The notes beneath the pieces are model-generated. The model saw nothing but the letters and a program-made list of their open reading frames with translations, made no database searches and was not told where the DNA came from. Of a stretch of DNA of 64,000 nucleotides, positions 36,050 through 45,531 are shown one piece after another. Each line of letters opens with the position of its first letter. The stretch's first letter is position 1. The stretch comes from Streptomyces spiramyceticus (GTDB lineage Bacteria > Actinomycetota > Actinomycetes > Streptomycetales > Streptomycetaceae), in NCBI RefSeq assembly GCF_028807635.1, contig NZ_JARBAX010000002.1:434001-498000 (forward strand). The letters run 5' to 3'. A program made the translations under genes and the position numbers.

Positions 36050-36532
36050 TCAGCCCCAGATCAGCGCGCCCACCCAGGCCCCCACCACCAGCAGGCACGT
36101 GAACAACTCCACCAGCACCGGGTAGCCGACGGCGCGCATGACCGTACGTGTGGATGCCCAGCCGCCCCCGTGGCTGCCGAGCCGCGCCCGCTCCACCCCG
36201 TAGATCCCGCCGACGAAACCCGCGATCGCGCCCACCACGGGCAGCAGGAAGAACCCGCCGATGGCGGCGGCCCCGCCCACCAGGAGCGTCCGCAGCGGAA
36301 CCCCGGCCTCGCTGTGGCGGCGGGCGGGCAGCAGGGGCCTCAGCGCCACGTTGAGCAGCAGCACACAGGTGGCGCCGATCAGTACGACCCAGGCGACAGC
36401 CGTTTTGTCCTCCAGGGCCCACCACACCACCGACGCCCACACGATGGCCTGCCCCGGCACACCCGGCACCAGCACACCGAGCAGGCCGAGCAGCATCACC
36501 AGACCGACGGCGACGAGCTGCCACACACCCAT
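36050..36532 (-). CDS. DUF456 family membrane protein
   Basis: A 160-aa integral membrane protein with four to five spans. The N-terminal span contains the DUF456 hallmark LLGVLVPGVPGQ, and the later glycine-rich span AIAGFVGGIYGVERARLG is also characteristic. Function unknown. It stands alone between the PPOX gene and the TrmB/LuxR regulator on the same strand. Confidence 0.9.
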   Translation of the reverse strand: MGVWQLVAVGLVMLLGLLGVLVPGVPGQAIVWASVVWWALEDKTAVAWVVLIGATCVLLLNVALRPLLPARRHSEAGVPLRTLLVGGAAAIGGFFLLPVVGAIAGFVGGIYGVERARLGSHGGGWASTRTVMRAVGYPVLVELFTCLLVVGAWVGALIWG

Positions 36533-36623
36533 CTGCCAAGGGTGCAGGAGAAGGGGCGTTCTCGCAGGTCAAGGCGGCCCGGCCGGGGTGGCTGCCGAGA
36601 CGGGTCGAGCCCGCCCGGACGGG

Positions 36624-37613
36624 TCAGTCGCGGGCCACCCAGCCGCGCTCGTACGCATGCCAGCCCAGCTGCAGCCGGGTCGTCACGCCCGCCAGCTCCA
36701 TCAGCCCCTTCACGCGGCGCTGCACGGTCCGCAGGCCCAGCTCCAGCTGCTTGGCGACGCTCGCGTCGGTCATCCCGGCGAGCAGCAGCGACAGCACCTG
36801 GAGATCGACGGCATCGGGCCCGGGCCCCGCTTCTTCGGCCATCGCCCCGCCGGCTCCGCCCGCCCCGAGGCGCAGCGGCAGCGCCTCCCGCCACACCGCC
36901 TCGAACAGGCCCATCAGCGACTCCAGCAGCCCGCTCGCATGGACGACGAGAGCCGCAGGGTCGGCGCCGCGTCCCGTCAGCGGCACCATCGCCGTGCTCC
37001 GGTCCGCCACGACGAGCTTGGTCGGCACCGTGTCCACCACCCGGACCTGCTCGTCGCGCCCCAGTGCGGTGGAGAGCTCGACGATCCCGGCCGGCAGCGT
37101 GAGCACCTCGCGCTCGACCACCACCCGGTACATCACACCGCGCGACGCCCGCTCCTCCGCCTCGTTGTCCATGCCAACCACCACATTGGGCCCGCCGGTC
37201 ACGAGTGCGCACACCTCCTTGGCCGCACCGAGCCGGAGCTGGGCGAAGCGGCGGTCCACCGCACTGGCGCCCGTCACGACCTCGACCAGATCGTGCACGG
37301 CCGGCTCGTCCGCCTCCACCCGGTACTCCTGCGCGAGCAGAGCCGCCGTCAGCTCCGCCTGCTCCAGCTCACGCCGCTGCTGGGTCAGCAGCGCACCCAG
37401 CGCGACCCCCGGCGGCGCCGCCACCCAGCGCCCCGTACGGGCGGACGACCGGGCGGCGAGCCCCTGCCGCTCCAGGCCGCGCAGCGCCCGCTCCGTATCG
37501 GCCTCGGGCAGCGCCAGCCGGTGCGCCAGATCGGGCACCTCCGCCGCTCCTACGGCGACGAGCGCGCGGTACGCCGACTCCTGCGCCTCGTTCAGACCAA
37601 TGGCTCCCAGCAT
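36624..37613 (-). CDS. TrmB-type N-terminus / LuxR-type C-terminus transcriptional regulator
   Basis: A 329-aa regulator with two DNA-binding-type modules. The N-terminus (1-75, LNEAQESAYRALVAVGAAEV) is a TrmB-like winged helix. The centre is a sensor domain rich in beta strands. The C-terminus (about 265-325, DLQVLSLLLAGMTDASVAKQ then LRTVQRRVKGLMELAGVTTR) is a LuxR-like helix-turn-helix. This combination is common among Streptomyces regulators whose ligands are unknown. It is divergent from the PP2C-like gene. Confidence 0.87.
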   Translation of the reverse strand: MLGAIGLNEAQESAYRALVAVGAAEVPDLAHRLALPEADTERALRGLERQGLAARSSARTGRWVAAPPGVALGALLTQQRRELEQAELTAALLAQEYRVEADEPAVHDLVEVVTGASAVDRRFAQLRLGAAKEVCALVTGGPNVVVGMDNEAEERASRGVMYRVVVEREVLTLPAGIVELSTALGRDEQVRVVDTVPTKLVVADRSTAMVPLTGRGADPAALVVHASGLLESLMGLFEAVWREALPLRLGAGGAGGAMAEEAGPGPDAVDLQVLSLLLAGMTDASVAKQLELGLRTVQRRVKGLMELAGVTTRLQLGWHAYERGWVARD

Positions 37614-37853
37614 CCCCCGAACCCCTCCCGGACGATCCGATTCCGCACCGTCCCCTGATCTTCCCCGACGGCGCTCCCCGACAGCCCGTGGCGGAAAGCG
37701 GCCACGGCGTAAACCCGCCGCGCCACATCATCCCTGCACCACTGGTCCCTTGAGGCTGTGGGGAGAGTGACGACACACCGAAGGGGCGTACGCGCGGACC
37801 ACTTTTTCCCGTTGCCCCGTTTTCGTACGCCCCGAGCGGTAGAAAATAGGAAC

Positions 37854-39281
37854 ATGAGCCAGCAGGGGGAGAGGCACACCACGAACGAGGACGAGTGGTG
37901 GGGCCGACTGTACGACGAGACCGCCCCGGACACAGGCCCCGCGCCGCCGGGCGACACCCTGGACGACAGATTCGACTCCGCCGTGGACACAGTCGCGGAG
38001 CCACCGCCTCCACCCGCGCCCGAACCCGCATCCGCGCCCCCACCCCCGCCCGTGCCGAAACGGTCACCCTCACCCCCCGTCATGCCCAGCCAGCGCGCCC
38101 CCTGGGAGCCCCCGGAAGCGCCGTCCGCACCGCCCTCGCCGGGTGACGCACCCCCCGAGGCCTGGCGCCCCACGGCCCACCACACCCCCGAGGCCCGCAC
38201 CGCCTGGGACGCGACCGCACCCCCAGAGGCCTGGGAGCCACCAGCCACCCCCTCCCCACAGCAACAACCACAGCCGCAACCGGACCTCCACGGCCACCCG
38301 CCCCGCCCCCGCACCGTCCACGTCGGTGACGGGCCGCCCACCTACGACGCCGAGCCCACCGCCCTCCCCGTCGCCGACCCGGACGAGCTGCAGCCCCTCG
38401 TCGCCGACACCGTGCTCGACGGCGCCCAGTACGGGACGTACACCCTCCGCGCCGCATCCATCCGCGGCGACTCCGCCCGCTACCGCGGCGAACCCCGCCG
38501 CGACGCACTGCTCACCGCCCGCTTCGGCCACGGCGACGACGCCCTCGTCCTCGTCGCCGTGGCCAGCGGCGTGCGCGCCGCCGAGAGCGCGCACCTCGCC
38601 GCGGCCGACGCCTGCCTCTGGATCGGCGGCGGCGTCGGCCGCAGTCACGCACGTCTCGCCGACGACATACGGGCGGGCCGCAGGGGCGACCTCAAGTCCG
38701 GACTGCACCGCCTCACCGACCGCACCTACGGCAAACTGCGCGCCGGTGCCTCCCGACTCGACCTGGACTCCGAGGAGTACACGGCGAGCCTGCGCTGCCT
38801 GCTGCTGCCCGCCGACCCTCAATGCAGGACCCGGGTCTTCTTCGGCGTCGGCGCCGGTGGGCTGTTCCGCCTCCGCGACGGCGCCTGGCAGGACCTTGAG
38901 CCACTGGTTCCCGAGCCCGCGGCCGGCACCGGTGAGCCCGTGGTCGGCTTCGGCTCGGTCCCGGCCGAGACCTCCGACGGCGACCGCCTCACCATGGACC
39001 TCGGCATTACGACGCCCCCGTCGCCGTACGTCGAGAGCGGGCCCCCGCCCACCGAGCCGTTCCGCTTCCGGGCGTCGGTGGCCCGCCCGGGTGACACTCT
39101 CCTGCTGTGCAGCGGCGGCCTCGCCGAACCTCTGCGCGGCGAGCCCGCCCTCGGCAAGGAGCTCGCCGAACGCTGGGCCCCCACCGAGCCGCCGGGCCTC
39201 GCCGAGTACCTCGCGGACGTCGGCCTGAGGGTGAAGGGTTACGCCGACGACCGGACGGCGGTGGCCGTCTGGGAGGCGTGA
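37854..39281 (+). CDS. PP2C-like protein with proline-rich N-terminus
   Basis: A 475-aa protein. The first 175 residues are a low-complexity, Pro-rich linker (PPPPPAPEPASAPPPPP; PQQQPQPQPDLHGHPP) with no signal peptide. The rest has the PPM/PP2C_2 pattern: RGDSARYRGEPRRDALLTAR, LVLVAVASGV, DTLLLCSGGLAEPL and DDRTAVAVW. Several metal-binding aspartates of active PP2C phosphatases are replaced (the usual DGxG is AVASGV), so it may be a pseudo-phosphatase that binds a partner. Start ATG 37854. A TAGAAA-type -10 lies just upstream. Confidence 0.78.
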   Translation: MSQQGERHTTNEDEWWGRLYDETAPDTGPAPPGDTLDDRFDSAVDTVAEPPPPPAPEPASAPPPPPVPKRSPSPPVMPSQRAPWEPPEAPSAPPSPGDAPPEAWRPTAHHTPEARTAWDATAPPEAWEPPATPSPQQQPQPQPDLHGHPPRPRTVHVGDGPPTYDAEPTALPVADPDELQPLVADTVLDGAQYGTYTLRAASIRGDSARYRGEPRRDALLTARFGHGDDALVLVAVASGVRAAESAHLAAADACLWIGGGVGRSHARLADDIRAGRRGDLKSGLHRLTDRTYGKLRAGASRLDLDSEEYTASLRCLLLPADPQCRTRVFFGVGAGGLFRLRDGAWQDLEPLVPEPAAGTGEPVVGFGSVPAETSDGDRLTMDLGITTPPSPYVESGPPPTEPFRFRASVARPGDTLLLCSGGLAEPLRGEPALGKELAERWAPTEPPGLAEYLADVGLRVKGYADDRTAVAVWEA

Positions 39282-39359
39282 CGGCGTACGCCATGGGTTG
39301 ATGGGAACGGCAACGGCACACGACCGACCGTCTCCCCCGCCGAAAGGGTGTGCGCATCA

Positions 39360-41102
39360 ATGGCCAAGCAGAAAGTGGCGGAGCAGTTCGTCGACATCCT
39401 CGTCCGCGCAGGGGTCCAGCGCCTCTATGGTGTCGTCGGCGACAGTCTCAACCCCGTCGTCGACGCCGTCCGCCGCACTTCCGGGATCGAGTGGATCCAG
39501 GTCAGGCACGAGGAGGCCGCGGCCTTCGCGGCCGGCGCCGAGGCCCAGCTGACCGGCCGGCTCGCGGCCTGCGCGGGCTCCTGCGGCCCCGGCAACCTGC
39601 ACCTGATCAACGGCCTCTACGACGCCCACCGCTCCATGGCCCCCGTCCTCGCCCTCGCATCGCAGATCCCGTCCAGCGAGATCGGCCTCGGCTACTTTCA
39701 GGAGACGCACCCCGACCAGCTCTTCCGCGAGTGCAGCCACTACTGCGAGCTGATCTCCAGTACCAAGCAGATGCCGCGCGTCCTGCAGACCGCGATCCAG
39801 CACGCGGTCGGCCGCAGCGGCGTCAGCGTGGTCTCCATGCCCGGCGACGTCGCGTCGGACACCGTCCCCGAACGGGCCCTGGAACACGCGCTGGTGACCT
39901 CCCGTCCGACCGTACGCCCGGCCGACACCGAGATCGACAAGCTCGTCCGCCTGATCGACGACGCGGACCGGATTACCCTCTTCTGCGGCAGCGGCACAGC
40001 CGGCGCGCACGCCGAGGTCATGCAGTTCGCCGAGCGGGTCAAGTCCCCGGTCGGGCACGCCCTGCGCGGCAAACAATGGATTCAGTACGCCAACCCCTAC
40101 GACGTAGGCATGAGCGGCCTTCTCGGCTACGGCGCGGCGTACGAGGCCACACACGAATGCGACCTGCTGATCCTGCTCGGCACCGACTTCCCCTACAACG
40201 ACTTCCTCCCCGACGACGTCAAGATCGCCCAGGTCGATGTGCGGCCCGAGCACCTGGGCCGCCGCTCCAAGCTCGATCTGGCGGTCTGGGGCGACGTACG
40301 CGAGACGCTGCGCTGTCTGACGCCGCGCGTGAAGGCCAAGACCAGCCGCAAGTTTCTCGACCGGATGCTGAAGAAACACGCGGACGCCCTCGAAGGCGTG
40401 GTGAAGGCGTACACCCGCAAGGTCGAGAAGCGGGTCCCGATCCATCCCGAGTACGTCGCTTCCGTCCTCGACGAACTGGCTGACGACGACGCCGTGTTCA
40501 CGGTCGACACGGGCATGTGCAACGTCTGGGCTGCCCGCTACATCACCCCCAACGGGCGGCGCAGCATCATCGGCTCCTTCACCCACGGATCGATGGCCAA
40601 CGCCATGCCGCAGGCGATCGGAGCCCAGTTCACCGACCGCAAGCGTCAGGTCGTCTCGATGTCCGGCGACGGCGGCTTCAGCATGCTGATGGGCGACTTC
40701 CTGACCCTCGTCCAGTACGACCTGCCGGTGAAGGTGATCGTCTTCAACAACTCCTCCCTCAGCATGGTCGAGCTGGAAATGCTGGTCGACGGCCTGCCGT
40801 CGCACGGCACGGAGAACAAGAACCCGGACTTCGCGGCGGTCGCGCGCGCATGCGGCGCGTACGGCGTGCGCGTGGAGAAGCCGAAACATCTGGCGGGTGC
40901 GCTCAAGGACGCGTTCCGGCACAAGGGCCCGGCCCTGGTCGACGTGGTGACCGACCCGAATGCCCTGTCCATGCCGCCGAAGATCCGCGCCGACATGGTG
41001 AGCGGCTTCGCGCTGTCCGCCAGCAAGGTCGTGCTGGACGGCGGGGTGGGCCGGATGCTCCAGATGGCGCGCTCGAACCTGCGCAACGTACCGAGACCGT
41101 GA
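39360..41102 (+). CDS. Thiamine diphosphate-dependent oxidase (pyruvate oxidase/PoxB-like)
   Basis: A 580-aa enzyme of the PoxB group that in E. coli decarboxylates pyruvate to acetate and feeds electrons to quinone. The ThDP Glu is in VRHEEAAAFAAGAEAQLTG, the central FAD-binding domain is at about 185-330, and the C-terminal ThDP signature GDGGFSMLMGDFLTL ... VIVFNN closes it. The ATG at 39360 was chosen; a GTG 12 bp earlier lies too close to the AAAGGG site. A membrane-binding tail is present but short. Single-gene unit. Confidence 0.9.
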   Translation: MAKQKVAEQFVDILVRAGVQRLYGVVGDSLNPVVDAVRRTSGIEWIQVRHEEAAAFAAGAEAQLTGRLAACAGSCGPGNLHLINGLYDAHRSMAPVLALASQIPSSEIGLGYFQETHPDQLFRECSHYCELISSTKQMPRVLQTAIQHAVGRSGVSVVSMPGDVASDTVPERALEHALVTSRPTVRPADTEIDKLVRLIDDADRITLFCGSGTAGAHAEVMQFAERVKSPVGHALRGKQWIQYANPYDVGMSGLLGYGAAYEATHECDLLILLGTDFPYNDFLPDDVKIAQVDVRPEHLGRRSKLDLAVWGDVRETLRCLTPRVKAKTSRKFLDRMLKKHADALEGVVKAYTRKVEKRVPIHPEYVASVLDELADDDAVFTVDTGMCNVWAARYITPNGRRSIIGSFTHGSMANAMPQAIGAQFTDRKRQVVSMSGDGGFSMLMGDFLTLVQYDLPVKVIVFNNSSLSMVELEMLVDGLPSHGTENKNPDFAAVARACGAYGVRVEKPKHLAGALKDAFRHKGPALVDVVTDPNALSMPPKIRADMVSGFALSASKVVLDGGVGRMLQMARSNLRNVPRP

Positions 41103-41204
41103 GCGACTTATTGATTCATGGGCATGAGTGCCTGTGCACGTGCGGGGCATGCATTGCGTGAACCAGTTCGAGAAGCATGACCGGTCGGTGTGCGGGTGGG
41201 GGAT

Positions 41205-41636
41205 ATGACAGGGAAACAGGCGAGCGGGCGGGGTCCGGCCGCACGCGCTCAGTTACGACGCAGACTGGCCCGCGCGGATCTCGCGGCGGTTCCCGAAGTA
41301 CGGCGCGCTCTGCGCGACCTGCTGAGGCACCGCGGACGCCGGGAGTGTTCGGATGTCGCCGAGCTCCTCACCACGGAGCTCGTGACCAATGCTCTCGTCC
41401 ATACGGAGCACGACGCGGAGGTCACCGCGACCGTGAGCGTCTCCAGACTCCGCGTCGAGGTGCGGGACTTCGTGGCACGGCACCCCACATTGCGCGTGCC
41501 GGTCGCCGACGACGGTACGAACGGCAGGGGGCTCGTCCTGGTCCAGGCCCTCGCGGACGCGTGGGGCGTAAAGGCGCACGGCGTAGGAAAAGCGGTGTGG
41601 TTCGAGCTGGACATGGCGGGCGGCGGACCGGCGTAA
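41205..41636 (+). CDS. RsbW/anti-sigma-like ATP-binding protein
   Basis: A 143-aa HATPase_c_2 protein. The N box is ELLTTELVTNALVHTEHD, the G1 box is EVRDFV, and the G2 box is GTNGRGLVLVQALADAWGV. This small stand-alone kinase class usually binds sigma factors or their antagonists; Streptomyces has dozens. The start is uncertain: ATG 41205 is preceded by GGGGG, GTG 41190 is also in frame. No partner gene is adjacent. Confidence 0.85.
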   Translation: MTGKQASGRGPAARAQLRRRLARADLAAVPEVRRALRDLLRHRGRRECSDVAELLTTELVTNALVHTEHDAEVTATVSVSRLRVEVRDFVARHPTLRVPVADDGTNGRGLVLVQALADAWGVKAHGVGKAVWFELDMAGGGPA

Positions 41637-41684
41637 GAGACCGGCCCACCACCGCCATGGTCACCTGCTGAGCAGTGAAACCGC

Positions 41685-42740
41685 TCAGCCGAACTGCTGC
41701 TCAAGGTCCTTGAGTTTGCGCTCAAGAGAGTCGAGCCGGGGCAGAGCCTGCGTGTCGTCCTCGGCGGTGAGGTCGACGGTCGTGATCGGCTTGTCAGAGC
41801 CTCTGACTGCCTGGAGGGAGGGCCTTTGTCGAAGCGGCAGTTGTCCCGGCTCTGCTATGGCGGGCTCCGCGACGACCTGCGCCGGCGCGGAGCCCGATCC
41901 GGGGGCGATGCCCGTGACTTCGACCTGCCGTCCGCCGCGACCGCGGCCCCAGGCCCTGTGCTGCCGGTTGATCGCCTTTATCTGGGCCCGCTCCAGCCTG
42001 TGGTGATCGCGTCGACGGATGCGGTTCTGCTCCTTCTCGCGCACGTCCTCGCGGACCTCCTCGACCGCCTCGTCGAGCGTGCGCACACCTTCGAGCAGCA
42101 TCAGCGACCAGGCCCCGAAGGTCTCCCTGGGGGCTCTCAGCCACCGTACGATCCGGATCTGCGGCAGCGGACGGGGCACCAGGCCCTGCTCGCGGAGCGC
42201 GGCTCTTCGGGTCTGTTTCAGCGCGCGGTCGAACAGCACCGCCGCCGAGAGCGACATGCCTGCGAAGAACTGCGGAGCGCCGTCGTGGCCCAGGCCCCGG
42301 GGCGCGTGCACCCAGTTGAACCATGCGGCGGCGCCGGCGAACAGCCAGACCAGGAGCCGCGAACCGAGGGCGGCGTCACCGTGACTGGCCTCGCGCACGG
42401 CGAGCACCGAGCAGAACATCGCGGCGCCGTCGAGGCCGAAGGGGACGAGGTATTCCCAGCCGCCGGTGAGGCTCAGGTTCTGCCGGCCGAAGCCGACCAG
42501 GCCGTGGAAGGAGAGTGCGGCGGCGACCGCCGCGCAGCAGAAGAGCAGCAGATACGACGCGATCCCGTAGATCGCCTCCTTGCGCCTGCGCCGCTCTTCG
42601 GTACGTTCCCAGGAGTCGTCGGCTGCGGCCTTGCCACCGGCGCGCTTGCCGCGCGCAAGCACCGCAACCGCCGCCAGGACCCCCGCCAGCATCACGCCAC
42701 CCGGAAGCAGCCAGTCCAGCGATATGTCGGTCAGTCTCAT
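41685..42740 (-). CDS. DUF2637 (SpdB-like) membrane protein
   Basis: A 351-aa protein with an N-terminal span, a cytoplasmic basic loop (ERTEERRRRKEA), and a four-span DUF2637 domain (about 55-185, YGIASYLLLFCCAAVAAALS then GWEYLVPFGLDGAAMFCSVL). A long charged C-terminal region rich in Arg/Glu coiled coil follows. Related domains occur in plasmid spread (SpdB) and in chromosomal proteins of Streptomyces; there are no other plasmid genes here, so it is probably a chromosomal member. The start ATG at 42740 is inside a longer open frame. Confidence 0.87.
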   Translation of the reverse strand: MRLTDISLDWLLPGGVMLAGVLAAVAVLARGKRAGGKAAADDSWERTEERRRRKEAIYGIASYLLLFCCAAVAAALSFHGLVGFGRQNLSLTGGWEYLVPFGLDGAAMFCSVLAVREASHGDAALGSRLLVWLFAGAAAWFNWVHAPRGLGHDGAPQFFAGMSLSAAVLFDRALKQTRRAALREQGLVPRPLPQIRIVRWLRAPRETFGAWSLMLLEGVRTLDEAVEEVREDVREKEQNRIRRRDHHRLERAQIKAINRQHRAWGRGRGGRQVEVTGIAPGSGSAPAQVVAEPAIAEPGQLPLRQRPSLQAVRGSDKPITTVDLTAEDDTQALPRLDSLERKLKDLEQQFG

Positions 42741-42933
42741 GCGGTGTCCCTTGCATCGCGGTAGGGCGTTTCGGGCGCCATATTGGCGGAATCCAAGTGG
42801 CCCAAAGGGGGTTTCGGTGCAAGAGGGCGCCAACTGAGTGTCAGGGCATACGGATAGGTGCGTTCTGGTCGAACCGCCTTGCGCAGACGGGGAGTTGGGT
42901 TCGATTTAGGTCACTGGATCGGGTGACGTGCCG

Positions 42934-43815
42934 TCAGACGGCGGCGACCGCGGACGCCGCCGTCGCGGCGGCTTCCTCGCTCAGCTTCCGTACGCGCTCG
43001 GCGTCGCACGTACGCGGACACGTCACGCAGGTGTCCTCGGGCCGCAGCGTGTAGAAGAGGCAGCAGCTCGCCCGGTCGCGCGTCGGCAGCGATTCGCCGC
43101 TCGGTCCGGTCAGCTCGCGGAAGCCCGCGGTGCCGGCGTACGGCTTGGTCGTACCCGGCAGCAGCTCCTCCAGCTCCCGCATCGCGCGCCGCTCGTCACC
43201 CAGCTGATGGGCGATGTACCAGAGCCCTTCCACGATCTCGTCCGTGACCATGCCCCACAGCGCGCGCTTCCCGCGCCGCATCCGCGGCCCGAAGCCGTTG
43301 AGGACGGGCCCGAGGTGCTCGGCGACGGCGTCCCGCACCTCGCTTCGCAGGGCTTCCTCGTCCGGTACGACGCGGGCGCCGGGCAGGGTGGCTGCGGGGT
43401 CGTCGGGCAGGCACGCGAAGTCCGTTACGCGTACGGCCATCCGGCCCAGTGTGCGCTGGAAGGCGACACCCTCGACGGGCATGCGCGGCACCCGGCGCTG
43501 AAGGAACCAAGGCACCGTAATGAGGAGACAGGCGGGCCAGGCGTATCGGTGCAGACCGAAACTGGCGACGACGTCGGGGCGGGCCTGCTGGCCGTAATCA
43601 CGCAGAACCTGCGCGTTGTCCCAGGCCAGGAACGTGTCGAGCGCGGTGCCACCGGCGGCCAGCTCGGCCGCGCCGACCCAGCCCGCTGCGCCCGGGGCCT
43701 GCTCGCCGTCCGGGATCTCTTGGATCCGCAGGCCGGGGAAGGCCTCGGTGAGGCGGGCGTACGAGGCCGCGACGGGAGACGCGGAGACGCCGGTGAGGGC
43801 AGCGGGGACGGTCAT
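42934..43815 (-). CDS. FhuF-like siderophore-iron reductase
   Basis: A 293-aa [2Fe-2S] protein. The C-terminal cysteines RASCCLFYTLRPEDTCVTCP and RTCD are the FhuF-type cluster motif (CC-x(10)-C-x2-C). The N-terminal half is a ferric-siderophore-binding alpha/beta domain. The family reduces Fe(III)-siderophores in the cytoplasm to release iron. An iron box in front of the gene agrees with that role. It is divergent from the GntR gene. Confidence 0.9.
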   Translation of the reverse strand: MTVPAALTGVSASPVAASYARLTEAFPGLRIQEIPDGEQAPGAAGWVGAAELAAGGTALDTFLAWDNAQVLRDYGQQARPDVVASFGLHRYAWPACLLITVPWFLQRRVPRMPVEGVAFQRTLGRMAVRVTDFACLPDDPAATLPGARVVPDEEALRSEVRDAVAEHLGPVLNGFGPRMRRGKRALWGMVTDEIVEGLWYIAHQLGDERRAMRELEELLPGTTKPYAGTAGFRELTGPSGESLPTRDRASCCLFYTLRPEDTCVTCPRTCDAERVRKLSEEAAATAASAVAAV

Positions 43816-43842
43816 GCAGAGACCACCGAATCGCGATCGTTG

Positions 43843-43861
43843 GCAGGTAAGCCTTACCTTA
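43843..43861 (-). promoter_or_regulatory. DmdR/DtxR-type iron box upstream of the FhuF gene
   Basis: Read on the minus strand, TAAGGTAAGGCTTACCTGC matches 14 of 19 positions of the iron-box consensus TTAGGTTAGGCTAACCTAA, including the central AGGCT. It lies 28-46 bp upstream of the FhuF start, where a repressor would block RNA polymerase. Iron repression is inferred. Confidence 0.75.
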
Positions 43862-43939
43862 CCCGATCAATTCGCGGTTTGAACTGAGACCTGGGCCGCC
43901 TATCGTGCATATGGGGCACGGCACCGGAGGAGACGTCAG

Positions 43940-44704
43940 ATGGAGCAGTCGCGGGCGCAGGGCAGAGCGCGCGAAGCCGCGTACCCCCACATCCCCGCGA
44001 TCCCCGCCGCCCCAGCCGTCGGCGTCCCGGAACAGGCCCGCGGCGAACACACCCACAGCGAGCCCCCCGCCCCCCGCGTCGTCCAGCGCCACTCGGTCCG
44101 GGGCCAGATACTCGACGCCCTGCGCGCGGCCCTGGTCAGCGGCGAGCTGATACCCGGCGAGGTCTACTCGGGCCCCGCGCTCGGCGCCCGCTTCGGGGTC
44201 TCGGCGACGCCCGTACGAGAGGCGATGCAGCAGCTGTCCCTCGAAGGTGCGGTGGAAGTAGTCCCCAACCGGGGCTTCCGCGTCACGGTCCGCAGCGCGG
44301 TGGAACTGGCGGAGCTGGCGGAAGTGCGCTCTCTGATCGAAGTCCCCGTCATGCTCCGCCTGGCCCGCACGGTCCCGGCCGACCGGTGGTGCGACCTGCG
44401 CCCCCTGGCCGAAGCCACCACGGCAGCAGCGGCAACGGGCGACCGGGCGGCGTACGCGGAGTCGGACCGCGCCTTCCACGGAGCGGTGCTCGCCCTGTCG
44501 GGCAACCGGCAACTCGTAGCAGTGGCCGACGACCTCCACCGCCGCTCCCAATGGCCCCTGCTGACGGGCGACCCCCTGGGCCGCCGGGCAGACCTCCTGG
44601 CAGACGCTGCGGAACACCTGGCGCTGCTGGACGCCCTGGTGGCCCAGGACCTGACGGTCGTCCAGTCCCTGGTCCGCGAGCACTTCGCGGGCGCGGACCG
44701 CTGA
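43940..44704 (+). CDS. GntR-family (FCD-type) transcriptional regulator
   Basis: A 254-aa regulator. After a 45-residue Pro/Ala-rich start, a GntR winged helix occupies about 50-115 (GQILDALRAALVSGELIPGE and ARFGVSATPVREAMQQLSLE). The C-terminal all-helical FCD sensor domain has the metal-binding Asp and His (DRAFHGAVLALSGN). Ligand unknown. A GGAGGAG site precedes the ATG. It shares a 124-bp divergent promoter region with the FhuF gene. Confidence 0.9.
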   Translation: MEQSRAQGRAREAAYPHIPAIPAAPAVGVPEQARGEHTHSEPPAPRVVQRHSVRGQILDALRAALVSGELIPGEVYSGPALGARFGVSATPVREAMQQLSLEGAVEVVPNRGFRVTVRSAVELAELAEVRSLIEVPVMLRLARTVPADRWCDLRPLAEATTAAAATGDRAAYAESDRAFHGAVLALSGNRQLVAVADDLHRRSQWPLLTGDPLGRRADLLADAAEHLALLDALVAQDLTVVQSLVREHFAGADR

Positions 44705-44733
44705 CGCTCGATCGGAGGCGGCCTTCCCAGAGG

Positions 44734-45531
44734 TCAGACCGCCGTCGTCGGGGTCATCGGGGGCAGTTGCGCTGCCAGCCATGTCGGTACGCCGTCCAGG
44801 AGGCGGAACAGGCGGGCCGCTTCCGCGCGCAGGCGGGTTGCCTCCGGTTCCGGTTCCGCGTCTGCCAGGGCTGCCAGTGCGGGGGCTGTGCCTACCAGGT
44901 AGCCCAGTTCCTCCCGTATCCGCAGCGACTCCGCGAAGCCGTGCCTCGCGTCCGCCAACTCGCCCTCCCTCAGGGCCAGTCCGGCCAGGTGGCGCCACGT
45001 GAAGGAGAGCAGCAGCGTCTCGCCGTTGGCCGTGGCGCCCGCGTGGGCGCGGCGGTAGGCGGCGAGGGCCGACTGCGGGGAGTCCGAGATGTGCTCGGCG
45101 ACCAGGCCCCGGCGGAAGTCCAGCAGGGGGCGAGCCGCCGCCGTCGGGGAGAGCAGGGCCGCCGCCCTGCCGAGCGCGGCGCGTGCCTCGTCGGCCCGGT
45201 CGCGGGCGCCGAGCACCGTCGAGGCGTACGCGAGCTGGCCGCGTTCGCACGCCGCCGCACCGCGCTCGTCGTCCTCCCGGGCAACGGCTTCCGCCGTACG
45301 CAGCGCGTCTTCCGCCTCCGCCCAGCCCCGCTCCGTGAACAGGCAGCGCTCGACGAGCAGCGAGGCTCGCTGGAGCGCGGCGGCGGGCGTGGCGGGGGCA
45401 CCCGCATGTGGTTCTAGCAGGGCCGCCGCATCGGTCCAGCAGCCGCGCGAGCGCAGCCGCCATACCGCGGTCTGGAGTGGGCTTCCGTCCCCTGCGGTTG
45501 ATCCGGAACCAGACATGGCGGTATGCGCCAC
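44734..45531 (-). CDS. TPR-like helical repeat protein, unknown function
   Basis: About 265 aa. The sequence is made of Ala- and Glu-rich amphipathic helices (AALQRASLLVERCLFTERGW; ALGRAAALLSPTAAARPLLD; DARHGFAESLRIREELG) with the spacing of degenerate tetratricopeptide repeats. I chose the GTG at 45531 because GGGAGGG is 4 bp upstream; an earlier GTG (45591) and a later ATG (45516) are possible. No signal or membrane segment. Function unknown. Confidence 0.7.
   Translation of the reverse strand: MAHTAMSGSGSTAGDGSPLQTAVWRLRSRGCWTDAAALLEPHAGAPATPAAALQRASLLVERCLFTERGWAEAEDALRTAEAVAREDDERGAAACERGQLAYASTVLGARDRADEARAALGRAAALLSPTAAARPLLDFRRGLVAEHISDSPQSALAAYRRAHAGATANGETLLLSFTWRHLAGLALREGELADARHGFAESLRIREELGYLVGTAPALAALADAEPEPEATRLRAEAARLFRLLDGVPTWLAAQLPPMTPTTAV

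Noticed and set aside
28657..41102. Possibility that this section is a secondary-metabolite gene cluster
   Set aside because: No PKS, NRPS, terpene, RiPP or tailoring gene set is present; genes are mostly housekeeping or unknown.
41685..42740. DUF2637 gene taken as a sign of an integrated conjugative plasmid
   Set aside because: No integrase, Tra, Rep or attachment-site-like tRNA is nearby and the flanks are ordinary chromosomal genes.
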